Under the pieces are notes generated by a model that saw only the letters and a list, made by a program, of their open reading frames with translations, ran no database searches and was not told the origin of the DNA. A DNA stretch of 64,000 nucleotides from Pseudomonas sp. UMAB-08 (GTDB taxonomy: Bacteria > Pseudomonadota > Gammaproteobacteria > Pseudomonadales > Pseudomonadaceae): positions 120,354 to 184,353 of the forward strand of contig NZ_LT607420.1 of NCBI RefSeq assembly GCF_900095225.1, given 5' to 3'. Below are positions 18,989 through 27,687 of this stretch, in pieces; positions within the stretch are counted from its first letter, which is position 1, and each line of letters opens with the position of its first letter. The position numbers and the translations under genes were made by a program.

Positions 18989-20272
18989 ATGTCTGCAGCC
19001 AATAATAAACCTATCGATATCAAGAAAAGCCTGGTTGACGCCATTCTGGCCGGGCTGATCTCCTTGATTGTGTTCGGCCCGGTTGTCGGCGTGGTGCTCG
19101 ATGGCTATAGCTACAACCTGCAACCCACCCGCGTGGCGTGGATGGTCGGGATTGTCATGGTCGGGCGTTTTCTCTTGAGCCTGTTTCTGCAAACCGCGCA
19201 GGGCCTGAAAGTGCTGCAAGGGTTTGAAGTCACCGGCTCCGGCGTGCATGTCCGGGCACCTGACCACAAGTCAAAGCTGTACTGGGTCATTCCGCTGCTG
19301 ATCGTGATTGCCATCATCTTCCCGATCTTCGCCAACAAGTACCTGCTGACAGTGGTGATTCTCGGCCTGATCTACGTATTGCTGGGCCTTGGCCTCAATA
19401 TCGTGGTCGGTCTGGCCGGTCTGCTCGACCTGGGTTATGTGGCGTTCTATGCCATTGGTGCCTATGGCCTGGCGCTGGGGTATCACTACCTTGGGCTGGG
19501 GTTCTGGACGGTCCTGCCGCTGGCGGCTCTCACGGCGGCGCTGGCCGGATGCATACTTGGCTTCCCGGTGTTACGAATGCACGGTGACTACCTCGCCATC
19601 GTGACCTTGGGCTTCGGGGAAATCATTCGTCTGGTGTTGACCAACTGGCTGTCCTTTACCGGCGGACCGAACGGCATGCCGGTGCCATCGCCGACCTTTC
19701 TCGGCCTGGAGTTCGGGCGTGTGGCCAAGGATGGGGGGATACCCTTCCACCAGTTCTTCGGGACCGAATACAACCCGAACCTGAAATTCCTGTTCATTTA
19801 CACCGTGCTGTTCCTGGTGGTCCTGCTGGTGCTCTACGTCAAGCATCGCCTGACTCGCATGCCGGTCGGTCGTGCCTGGGAAGCCTTGCGTGAAGATGAA
19901 ATCGCCTGCCGCTCCATGGGCCTGAACCATGTTCTGGTGAAGCTCTCTGCGTTCACTATCGGTGCGTCCACTGCCGGTTTGGCGGGTGTGTTTTTCGCCA
20001 GCTATCAGGGGTTCGTCAACCCGACGTCGTTCTCCTTCTTCGAGTCGGCGCTGATCCTCGCCATCGTGGTGCTGGGGGGCATGGGCTCGACCATCGGTGT
20101 GGTGATTGCGGCGTTCGTTCTGACCGTCGCCCCGGAACTGCTGCGCAGCTTCTCGGAATACCGTGTGTTGCTGTTCGGCATCCTGATGGTGTTGATGATG
20201 ATCTGGAGACCGCGTGGCTTGATCCGTATCAGCCGGACCGGTATTACCCCGCGTAAAGGAGTGGCGCCATGA
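18989..20272 (+). CDS. livM: Branched-chain amino acid ABC permease LivM/BraE
   Basis: Second membrane permease subunit, 427 residues. It has extra N-terminal membrane segments (about residues 15-75) before the core permease fold, as in BraE. GLGLNIVVGLAGLLDLGYVA and the ATPase-contact segment GGMGSTIGVVIAAFVLTVAP are visible. The start ATG at 18989 lies two bases after livH. It overlaps livG by four bases (ATGA), indicating translational coupling. Together with LivH it forms the translocation pore. Confidence 0.95.
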   Translation: MSAANNKPIDIKKSLVDAILAGLISLIVFGPVVGVVLDGYSYNLQPTRVAWMVGIVMVGRFLLSLFLQTAQGLKVLQGFEVTGSGVHVRAPDHKSKLYWVIPLLIVIAIIFPIFANKYLLTVVILGLIYVLLGLGLNIVVGLAGLLDLGYVAFYAIGAYGLALGYHYLGLGFWTVLPLAALTAALAGCILGFPVLRMHGDYLAIVTLGFGEIIRLVLTNWLSFTGGPNGMPVPSPTFLGLEFGRVAKDGGIPFHQFFGTEYNPNLKFLFIYTVLFLVVLLVLYVKHRLTRMPVGRAWEALREDEIACRSMGLNHVLVKLSAFTIGASTAGLAGVFFASYQGFVNPTSFSFFESALILAIVVLGGMGSTIGVVIAAFVLTVAPELLRSFSEYRVLLFGILMVLMMIWRPRGLIRISRTGITPRKGVAP

Positions 20273-21144
20273 GCGATGAAGTCATTCTTTCGGTAGAGAA
20301 CCTGATGATGCACTTCGGTGGGATCAAGGCGCTCAGCGACGTCAGCCTGAAGGTCAAGCGCAACTCGATTTTTGCCTTGATCGGGCCTAACGGTGCCGGC
20401 AAGACCACGGTGTTCAACTGCCTGACCGGCTTTTACAAAGCCTCGGGCGGGCGGATCGAGCTGAATGCCCGCGGCACTCGTACCAACATCATCCAGTTGC
20501 TGGGTGAGTCCTTTCGCGTCACTGATTTCGTCGCGCCAAAAGCCTTCGCCAGCCGTCTGTTCTACAAAATGTTCGGTGGCACGCACCTGGTGAATCGTGC
20601 CGGTCTCGCACGCACCTTCCAGAACATTCGCTTGTTCAAGGAAATGTCGGTACTGGAAAACCTGCTGGTGGCTCAGCACATGTGGGTCAACCGCAGCATG
20701 GTGGCCGGGATTCTCAACACCAAGGGCTATCGCAAAGCTGAAAGCGATGCCCTGGACCATGCCTTTTACTGGCTGGAAGTGGTCGACCTGGTGGACTGCG
20801 CCAACCGCTTGGCGGGCGAACTGTCCTACGGCCAGCAACGGCGTCTGGAAATCGCTCGGGCCATGTGCACACGGCCGCAGATCATTTGCCTGGACGAACC
20901 GGCTGCGGGCCTCAACCCACAGGAAACCGAAGCCCTGAGCAAAATGATTCGGTTGCTGCGCGACGAACACGACCTGACAGTGGTGTTGATCGAACACGAC
21001 ATGGGCATGGTCATGAGTATTTCCGATTACATCGTGGTCCTCGACCACGGCAACGTGATCGCCGAAGGAGGCCCCGATCAGATCCGCCACGACCCGAAAG
21101 TGATTGCCGCGTACCTGGGCGCTGATGAAGAGGAGTTGGTATGA
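20269..21144 (+). CDS. livG: Branched-chain amino acid ABC transporter ATPase LivG/BraF (long form)
   Basis: ATP-binding subunit with Walker A GPNGAGKTTVFN (about residues 43-54), signature LSYGQQRRLE and Walker B IICLDEPAAGLNP. At 291 residues it is longer than the usual LivG (about 255): an extra segment of roughly 35 residues, containing IIQLLGESFRVTDFVAP and FYKMFGG, lies between Walker A and the Q-loop block ARTFQNIRLFKEM. The reading frame continues cleanly, so this is a real variant. It overlaps livM and livF by four bases each. Confidence 0.95.
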   Translation: MSDEVILSVENLMMHFGGIKALSDVSLKVKRNSIFALIGPNGAGKTTVFNCLTGFYKASGGRIELNARGTRTNIIQLLGESFRVTDFVAPKAFASRLFYKMFGGTHLVNRAGLARTFQNIRLFKEMSVLENLLVAQHMWVNRSMVAGILNTKGYRKAESDALDHAFYWLEVVDLVDCANRLAGELSYGQQRRLEIARAMCTRPQIICLDEPAAGLNPQETEALSKMIRLLRDEHDLTVVLIEHDMGMVMSISDYIVVLDHGNVIAEGGPDQIRHDPKVIAAYLGADEEELV

Positions 21145-21857
21145 GCGAACCGATCCTCGAACTGAAAGAGATCGATGTGTTTTACGGGCCGATCCAGGCC
21201 CTGAAAAAAGTGTCGTTGCACATCAACGAAGGTGAAACCGTCAGCCTGATCGGCTCCAACGGGGCCGGCAAGTCGACCCTGTTGATGTCGATTTTCGGCC
21301 AGCCACGCGCCGCCAATGGGCAGATCATTTATCGCGGCGTCGACATCACGCAGAAGTCTTCGCACTACATTGCCTCCAATGGCATAGCGCAGTCGCCAGA
21401 AGGGCGGCGGGTGTTCCCCGACATGTCAGTCGAGGAAAACCTGCTGATGGGCACCATTCCGATTGGCGACAAGTTCGCCACGGAAGACATGCAGCACATG
21501 TTCGACCTGTTCCCACGGCTCAAGGAGCGCCGCAATCAGCGCGCCATGACCATGTCCGGTGGTGAGCAGCAAATGCTCGCCATCGCTCGTGCACTGATGA
21601 GCCGACCCAAACTGCTGCTGCTCGATGAGCCGTCGCTGGGGCTGGCGCCGATCGTGGTCAAGCAGATCTTCCAGACCTTGCGTGAGCTGGCCTCCAGCGG
21701 GATGACGATCTTCCTGGTGGAACAGAACGCCAACCACGCGCTGAAGCTCTCTGATCGCGCCTACGTGATGGTTAACGGCGAGATCCGCCTGACAGGTACC
21801 GGGCAGGAGTTGTTGGTCAACGATGAGGTCAGGAACGCGTATCTCGGCGGTCACTGA
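21141..21857 (+). CDS. livF: Branched-chain amino acid ABC transporter ATPase LivF/BraG
   Basis: Second ATPase subunit, 238 residues, with Walker A IGSNGAGKSTLLMS, the family phrase GIAQSPEGRRVFPDMSVEENL, signature MSGGEQQMLAIARALM and Walker B LLLLDEPSLGLAP. It starts four bases inside livG. It is the last gene of the operon and is followed after 28 bp by a strong terminator. It forms the ATPase heterodimer with LivG. Confidence 0.96.
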   Translation: MSEPILELKEIDVFYGPIQALKKVSLHINEGETVSLIGSNGAGKSTLLMSIFGQPRAANGQIIYRGVDITQKSSHYIASNGIAQSPEGRRVFPDMSVEENLLMGTIPIGDKFATEDMQHMFDLFPRLKERRNQRAMTMSGGEQQMLAIARALMSRPKLLLLDEPSLGLAPIVVKQIFQTLRELASSGMTIFLVEQNANHALKLSDRAYVMVNGEIRLTGTGQELLVNDEVRNAYLGGH

Positions 21858-21885
21858 CCCGCACTCAAACAGGCTGTAAATACCA

Positions 21886-21925
21886 AGCGCGCCCCGGGTG
21901 AAATTCACTCGGGGCGCGCTTTTTT
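21886..21925 (+). terminator. Rho-independent terminator of the liv operon
   Basis: A ten-base perfect stem AGCGCGCCCC/GGGGCGCGCT, extended by an inner GTGAA/TTCAC pairing, runs directly into TTTTTT. It lies 28 bp after livF and is a textbook intrinsic terminator. Confidence 0.93.
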
Positions 21926-21930
21926 CAAAT

Positions 21931-22517
21931 TGTGGAAAACAATTTTCACAAGCTCTGGAAGCGCGACATAAAGCCGCTGCAAATAGTTGTTTTGTCACGC
22001 TTTTGACTTGTCCAAGATTGCTGTGGAAGCGGCTGTGGGTAACATGGGAGTAGCTGGCTGGAGCCCTTGTTATACGTGGCCTGTAGAAGTTTGGTTATTT
22101 TTTGATCAGTGGTTTTTACGCGAGCTCTGGTGCGTTCTGTCAACGGTTTTATAGCTGGTTATTCGTACAGTTAATTTATCGGCGCAGCCTGTGGATAAGT
22201 CTGTGGGCAAGCACTGGAAAGGTTCGGCTAAGGGCCGTAGTTACTGGCATGGGGCCTTCACCGGCAGTTTTGGTCTGGCAGGCTGATTTGTGCCTGCTAC
22301 ATGCGCGGACCCCGGGGTCAAGTGAAAAACGTCCGAAATCTGCACGCAGGCCCTGCATTGGCGGGTCTGAGCTAATGTGCACTTGCCCCCAAAGACTGTG
22401 GGTCTGACTGTGGATAAGGTGGGTAAAACCCAGTGCAGCCCATATGGAACGTGGCTTTGCCTCGATAGAGTGTTTTTTGTACAGTCGCAGCCAGCGCAGG
22501 AGGCTGATTTATCCCCA
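21931..22517. other. Non-coding stretch with a cluster of DnaA-box-like sequences
   Basis: The 21927-22617 gap has no convincing gene. It contains two perfect DnaA boxes in the TGTGGATAA orientation (22190-22198 and 22409-22417) and three one-mismatch boxes: TGTGGAAAA at 21931, TGTGGGTAA at 22034 and TTATCCCCA at 22509. TGTGGGCAA at 22202 is weaker. AT-rich runs lie at 22090-22115 and 22145-22180. A perfect palindrome GACCCCGGGGTC occupies 22308-22319. Three other perfect boxes occur singly in genes elsewhere in the window (near 23894, 41520 and 58838), so boxes are not confined to this gap, but only here do they cluster. Function unknown. Confidence 0.5.
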
Positions 22518-22557
22518 AAGGGTTGCTGGAAACCCGCTTGGGCGGGCATTCTGCTGA

Positions 22558-23382
<825 letters not shown>

Positions 23383-23401
23383 GTCAGGGAGACGGCGGGG
23401 G

Positions 23402-23471
23402 CTTCTTCGCGAATAAATTGGCACACAGGGGTATACGATCTTCTGTGGAAGCGAATTCATTCGCGAAGGCG
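23402..23471. repeat. REP-like inverted pair
   Basis: TTCGCGAATAAATTGG with a downstream CACAGG faces TTCTGTGGAAGCGAATTCATTCGCGAAGG (cores TTCGCGAATAAATT and GAATTCATTCGCGAA). It lies between the convergent SDR and AGE genes. Confidence 0.75.
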
Positions 23472-23476
23472 ATTTA

Positions 23477-24613
23477 TCAGATGTCGAAATACTCAACCAG
23501 TCCTGCATAGCAGGTCGCCAAATGATAAGGCGTGGTCGACGGCATATCGTTGCGGCTGACCTTGCCGTCGGCGTCCAGGCATTCATGCCAGCCTGCCGGG
23601 TGCAGAAAGCGTTGTTGCAGGGCCACCAGTTGGCGCGCCAGCAACGCATCGCTGTCAGGCCGTAGGGTCAATGCCCGCAGGTATTCGGCCTGCGCCCAGA
23701 TTCGCTGGGTGCCATCGCGCACCGCGCCGTTCACGTCCAGCATTGCCTTGACTGCGCCTGTTTGCGGATCGACGCCGTGTCGCTCGGCAAACGCGAACGC
23801 TCGGCTCAGCGATGCGTGCAGGGGACTGCCACGCAGCAGTGGCGAGGACTCAAGCAAGAAGAACCATTCGAACTGATGCCCCGGCTCGAACCAGTTATCC
23901 ACAGCCCCCAGCGGTTTTTCCAGCAACACGCCGTGCGCCGGGTCGATGAATTGCGCCTGCATCGCGGCGACCAATGCGGCCAATGCTGCTTGAGTGGGCA
24001 GGTCCTCGCGCACGGACACGGTGGCGAGGAAGGCCTCGGCCAGATGCATCAATGGATTCTGTAGCGGACCACTGTCGAGGAACGACCAATCCTGATCGAG
24101 ACAGGCTTCGTAAAGCCCGTCGCCATTGGTGAAGCGCTCGGCGACCACGTTCAGGGCCGCATTGAGTACCGACTCGACCAATGGATCGCGCACCTTGGCC
24201 CAGTAATGAGCGCAGGCGAAAATGATGAACGCATGGGTGTACAGGTCTTTGCGCCGATCCAGAGGCCCACCTTGCGGATCGATGCTGTAAAACCAGCCAC
24301 CGTACTCGGCATCATGGAAATGCTGCTGCAAAGAGCGGAACAGGGCTGCGGCATGGACGCGTGCATCCGGCGTCGAGGGCTGATCGATCAGGCTGGAGAA
24401 CAGGTACAACTGCCGCGCACACGCCATGGCGCGGTAGCGCTTGGGAGGCAACGGCTGATGATCGGCGTCCACGGCCTCATACGGCAGCGCCAGCGCCGCA
24501 TTCCAGCCAGAACCTAGCCAGAGCGGCACGATTACCTGCTGAAAATGTAGCTGCACAGCAGCGAATACAGGGGTCAATTCAGGCTTGGAGGCAGAGCTGG
24601 AAGCATCGGGCAT
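23477..24613 (-). CDS. AGE-family epimerase/isomerase (N-acylglucosamine 2-epimerase superfamily)
   Basis: A 378-residue protein with the (alpha/alpha)6-barrel signatures of the AGE superfamily, including YGGWFYSIDPQGGPLDRRKDLYTHAFIIFA around residues 105-135, and later GHQFEWFFLLE. The conserved His/Arg/Glu positions of mannose or N-acylglucosamine isomerases fall within these blocks (RKDLYTHAF; EPGHQFEW). Members interconvert aldoses and ketoses, such as mannose and fructose, or epimerise amino sugars. No sugar genes adjoin it, so the substrate is open. The ATG at 24613 is the first in frame. Confidence 0.8.
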   Translation of the reverse strand: MPDASSSASKPELTPVFAAVQLHFQQVIVPLWLGSGWNAALALPYEAVDADHQPLPPKRYRAMACARQLYLFSSLIDQPSTPDARVHAAALFRSLQQHFHDAEYGGWFYSIDPQGGPLDRRKDLYTHAFIIFACAHYWAKVRDPLVESVLNAALNVVAERFTNGDGLYEACLDQDWSFLDSGPLQNPLMHLAEAFLATVSVREDLPTQAALAALVAAMQAQFIDPAHGVLLEKPLGAVDNWFEPGHQFEWFFLLESSPLLRGSPLHASLSRAFAFAERHGVDPQTGAVKAMLDVNGAVRDGTQRIWAQAEYLRALTLRPDSDALLARQLVALQQRFLHPAGWHECLDADGKVSRNDMPSTTPYHLATCYAGLVEYFDI

Positions 24614-24687
24614 CGGCTGGCGTCACGGCTAGGGCGTTTGCGCGACATGGTAACGCAACGGTGTATCAGGTACACCGTGTTGACCCA

Positions 24688-24749
24688 TTGGCGAATAAAT
24701 TCGATCCCACAAAAATGCGATCTGTGGGGGCGAGCTTATTCGCGGCAAA
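24688..24749. repeat. REP-like inverted pair
   Basis: TTGGCGAATAAATTCGATCCCACA at the left faces TCTGTGGGGGCGAGCTTATTCGC at the right (cores GCGAATAAATTCG and CGAGCTTATTCGC). It ends at the ureG stop codon. Confidence 0.75.
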
Positions 24750-25367
24750 TCACGCCGTCTGAGTCAGCAGGCCCTGGCGCTCGATGAAGGCAATGATTTG
24801 TTCGAGACCCAGACCTGTTTTCTGATTGCTGAAGACGAAGGGTTTTTCACCGCGCATCTTCTTCGTGTCTCGGTCCATTATTTCCAGCGATGCGCCCACC
24901 AGCGGGGCCAGGTCGACCTTGTTGATCACCAGCAAATCCGACTTGCAGATACCGGGACCGCCCTTGCGTGGCAGTTTGTCGCCGGCCGAGACGTCGATCA
25001 CGTAGAGGGTCAGGTCCGACAGCTCGGGGCTGAAGGTCGCGGACAGGTTATCGCCACCGGATTCGACGATGATCAGGTCCAGTCCCGGAAAGCGCCGGTT
25101 CAGTTGGTCCACCGCTTCCAGATTGATCGAGGCATCTTCGCGAATGGCGGTGTGTGGGCAGCCGCCCGTTTCGACGCCGATGATCCGCTCGGGCGCGAGG
25201 GCTTGATTGCGCACCAGAAAGTCGGCGTCCTCACGGGTGTAGATATCGTTGGTGACCACGGCCAGGTTGTAACGGTCGCGCAGGGCCAGGCACAGGGCCA
25301 GGGTCAGGGCCGTTTTGCCGGAACCGACCGGGCCACCGATGCCGACGCGCAGGGGTTGGCTGTTCAT
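24750..25367 (-). CDS. ureG: Urease accessory GTPase UreG
   Basis: SIMIBI-class GTPase that drives nickel insertion into apo-urease as part of the UreDFG complex, receiving nickel from UreE. The P-loop GPVGSGKT is at residues 12-19 and the metal-binding [10 protein letters not shown] segment (CPH) near residues 68-77. [11 protein letters not shown] is the guanine-specificity block. The start is placed at the ATG at 25367, with GGAGAAC just upstream; an in-frame ATG four codons earlier overlaps that site. 205 residues, normal length. It forms an operon with ureF and ureE but lies about 16 kb from ureC. Confidence 0.97.
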   Translation of the reverse strand: MNSQPLRVGIGGPVGSGKTALTLALCLALRDRYNLAVVTNDIYTREDADFLVRNQALAPERIIGVETGGCPHTAIREDASINLEAVDQLNRRFPGLDLIIVESGGDNLSATFSPELSDLTLYVIDVSAGDKLPRKGGPGICKSDLLVINKVDLAPLVGASLEIMDRDTKKMRGEKPFVFSNQKTGLGLEQIIAFIERQGLLTQTA

Positions 25368-25410
25368 AATGTTCTCCATTGAGCGCTACAAGGCTCTACA
25401 CAAAAAAAGA

Positions 25411-26085
25411 TCAGGACCGAAACAGTCGGCTGTATTGACGTTCATGGGCCATGCTCGCCAGCGAGAGGCCAAAGGCGGCGCTGCCGTAATGCCGGGGTTC
25501 GGTTGTCGTGGCCTGCTGTTGAGCCTGTTGCAGCAGGGGCAACAACTCGCTGGTCAGGCGTTGCGCAGCTTGCTGGCCCATCGGCAGGGTTTTCATCAGC
25601 ACGGCCAGTTGGTTTTCCAGCCAGCTCCATAACCATGCGGCCAAGGCGTCTTGCGGGCTGATTTGCCAGGCCCGGGCGGCCAAGGCCCAACCCAATGCGA
25701 AATGCGGCTCTGGCAGTTGTACAAGGAATGCCCGTGCCGGTTGATCCAGTTCAGGCAGGCCATTGAGCAGTTGTTGCAGGGAATAGCCCATCTGCCGGCT
25801 TTCCTGATAGAACTCGCGGGTTTCTCGACTGGCGCGGTGTTCCTGGCTCAGCTGGAATAATTGGCCCCAATCGTCCTGTGCCGCTGCGGTGCAATGGGCC
25901 AGCAATAATGGCGCTTCGAAACGCGCCAGATTGAGCAACAGTTGATCACCTATCCAGCGTCGAGCGCTGTCTGAGTCGGCGACCAACGCTTGCTCGACCG
26001 CCATTTCCAGCCCTTGGGAATAGCTGTAACCGCCAATCGGCAGTTGCGGACTGGCCAGACGCAGCAGCGCCCAGGCGTTGTTCAC
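25411..26085 (-). CDS. ureF: Urease accessory protein UreF
   Basis: All-alpha accessory protein of 224 residues that joins UreD and UreG in the nickel-loading complex. The N-terminal LLRLASPQLPIGGYSYSQGLE (cited as LASPQLPIGGYSYSQG) is diagnostic. It overlaps ureE by four bases (ATGA) and is followed 43 bp later by ureG. Length is normal. Confidence 0.95.
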   Translation of the reverse strand: MNNAWALLRLASPQLPIGGYSYSQGLEMAVEQALVADSDSARRWIGDQLLLNLARFEAPLLLAHCTAAAQDDWGQLFQLSQEHRASRETREFYQESRQMGYSLQQLLNGLPELDQPARAFLVQLPEPHFALGWALAARAWQISPQDALAAWLWSWLENQLAVLMKTLPMGQQAAQRLTSELLPLLQQAQQQATTTEPRHYGSAAFGLSLASMAHERQYSRLFRS

Positions 26086-26582
26086 GTACGCACGCCAAAT
26101 TGGTGCATGCGTGGCGGGTAATTAAACTCTTCCTCGCCCGCCCGCGAATGGTGATGGCCGCCACCATAAGCGCCATGCTCGGGTTGGAACGGGGCCTCAA
26201 TGGATTCGGTGGTTGCGCCGAGTTGGTCGAGCATGGCCTTGAGCACATAGTCATCAAGCAGGCGCAACCAGCCATCGCCCACTTGCAGGGCGACATGTCG
26301 ATTGCCCAGGTGATACGCGGCGCGGGTCAGCTCATAAGCGTTGGAACAGGTGACGTGCAGCAGTTGTTCAGGCCGGGCGCACACGCGAACGATGCGCCCG
26401 TCCTCGGCTTGCAGGCACTCACCGTCGCGCAGGGGTGGCTGACCGCGTTCAAGAAATAGCCCGACGTCCTCACCCTCGGCACTGAAACACCGCAGGCGGC
26501 TTTTACTGCGCGCCTCGAAATTCAAATGCAGCTCGGCAGACCATGTGGCTTGAGGATCGATTCTTCGATGAATCACCAGCAT
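26082..26582 (-). CDS. ureE: Urease accessory nickel chaperone UreE
   Basis: A 166-residue nickel-binding chaperone for urease maturation. RGQPPLRDGECLQAEDGRIVRV and the conserved LGNRHVALQV block (metal-site His) are visible, and the C-terminus carries a short GGGHHH run. The start is set at the ATG at 26582 (MLVIHRRID), with GGAAG upstream; a frame running 31 codons further upstream has no family support. First gene of ureE-ureF-ureG. Confidence 0.94.
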   Translation of the reverse strand: MLVIHRRIDPQATWSAELHLNFEARSKSRLRCFSAEGEDVGLFLERGQPPLRDGECLQAEDGRIVRVCARPEQLLHVTCSNAYELTRAAYHLGNRHVALQVGDGWLRLLDDYVLKAMLDQLGATTESIEAPFQPEHGAYGGGHHHSRAGEEEFNYPPRMHQFGVRT

Positions 26583-26743
26583 CAGAGTGCTTCCAGCTAA
26601 GTGCGATGCAGTAGGCAGAGCAAGGGGCTTGCCAACAGTGATCGTGTGGGAGTTTGCTGACAGAGAGTGCTGCATCTGCGTGCAGATAGCACGCAGAGCG
26701 GCACCCTATTAGTGCGTATCGCTGATTGGAGCGCTATTGCGGG

Positions 26744-27376
26744 TCACTCGGTACTGCCAAGCCCTTGCCAATGGTTGGCACCGATAAAGATGAAGCGCAA
26801 TTGCTGGGTGATTTTAGCCCGGGGCGTCAGGTGTTCGGCAAGGTTCTCGGCGGGTGGGTCGATCAGCTCTGGGAGCATGGCGAAGACGCTCTTCACCACC
26901 AGATCGGCCATGACAGACAGGTCATCAGGGTTGAGGTGCTGCAATTTAGGCATCCCCGCCAAGTCAGTGGCGAGGTCAGCGCTGATGCCTTCACGCAGGG
27001 CGCCCAGCGCCTGACGCACTTGAAGCGAGCCCCCATATTGTTCGCGGGCCAGAAACAGAAACTGTGAACGGTTGGCGGCGACCACCTCGAGAAAGATTTT
27101 CACCGACGCGTCAATGATTCCGGTCGCCACGAAGGTGTTGTGCCGCACCAGCCGAATGGTTTCGCGAAAGGTTTCGCCTACTTCGCAGACCAGGGTCAGG
27201 CCCAGTTGGTCCATGTCCTCGAAATGCCGGTAGAATCCGGTCGGCACGATGCCCGCTGCTTTGGCCACTTCACGCAGGCTCAGGCTGCCGAATCCTCGGC
27301 CGCTCTCCATCAAGCTGCGAGCGGCGTCGAGCAAGGCGTGACGGGTTTGTTGTTTCTGTTCGGCGCGGAGCAGCAT
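26744..27376 (-). CDS. TetR-family regulator, FabR-like
   Basis: A 210-residue TetR repressor. The HTH region (SLSLREVAKAAGIVPTGFYRHF, about residues 28-49) and the following DMDQLGLTLV closely match E. coli FabR, the repressor of unsaturated fatty acid synthesis. The ATG at 27376 (MLLRAEQKQQTR) is chosen because it aligns with FabR; an open frame extends 26 codons further. The divergent neighbour is an AsmA-like envelope protein. A role in membrane-lipid control is inferred by similarity. Confidence 0.8.
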   Translation of the reverse strand: MLLRAEQKQQTRHALLDAARSLMESGRGFGSLSLREVAKAAGIVPTGFYRHFEDMDQLGLTLVCEVGETFRETIRLVRHNTFVATGIIDASVKIFLEVVAANRSQFLFLAREQYGGSLQVRQALGALREGISADLATDLAGMPKLQHLNPDDLSVMADLVVKSVFAMLPELIDPPAENLAEHLTPRAKITQQLRFIFIGANHWQGLGSTE

Positions 27377-27687
27377 GGGGCAGCAGATATCTGAAAGGAG
27401 ACTGCTCGGCACTCTATCAAATGAACTTCGCATGCGTCGAATCGACCGCTGCAAAAGTGAGTTTCAGTAAACAGCAGAAATGCGCTGACAGTGAGCCAGC
27501 CAGACGACCAGAACCTCCCTCAGTGCGCGACCGAGTGGGTAGACAGGCGGTGGCATCATCGAATCGAATTCAGCTTATTTGCCACGTTGACCAAACCTGA
27601 ACGGCTTTTTTCAGTCGAACAGCAAAGTCGTTCGGAGGCGCGCCCCTCTATACGTGGGCGTGTTGCCGCTATCAGGAGAATCGTGCA

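Noticed and set aside
20005..21090. A 361-codon open stretch opposite livM/livG
   Set aside because: Antisense shadow of two clear ABC transporter genes.
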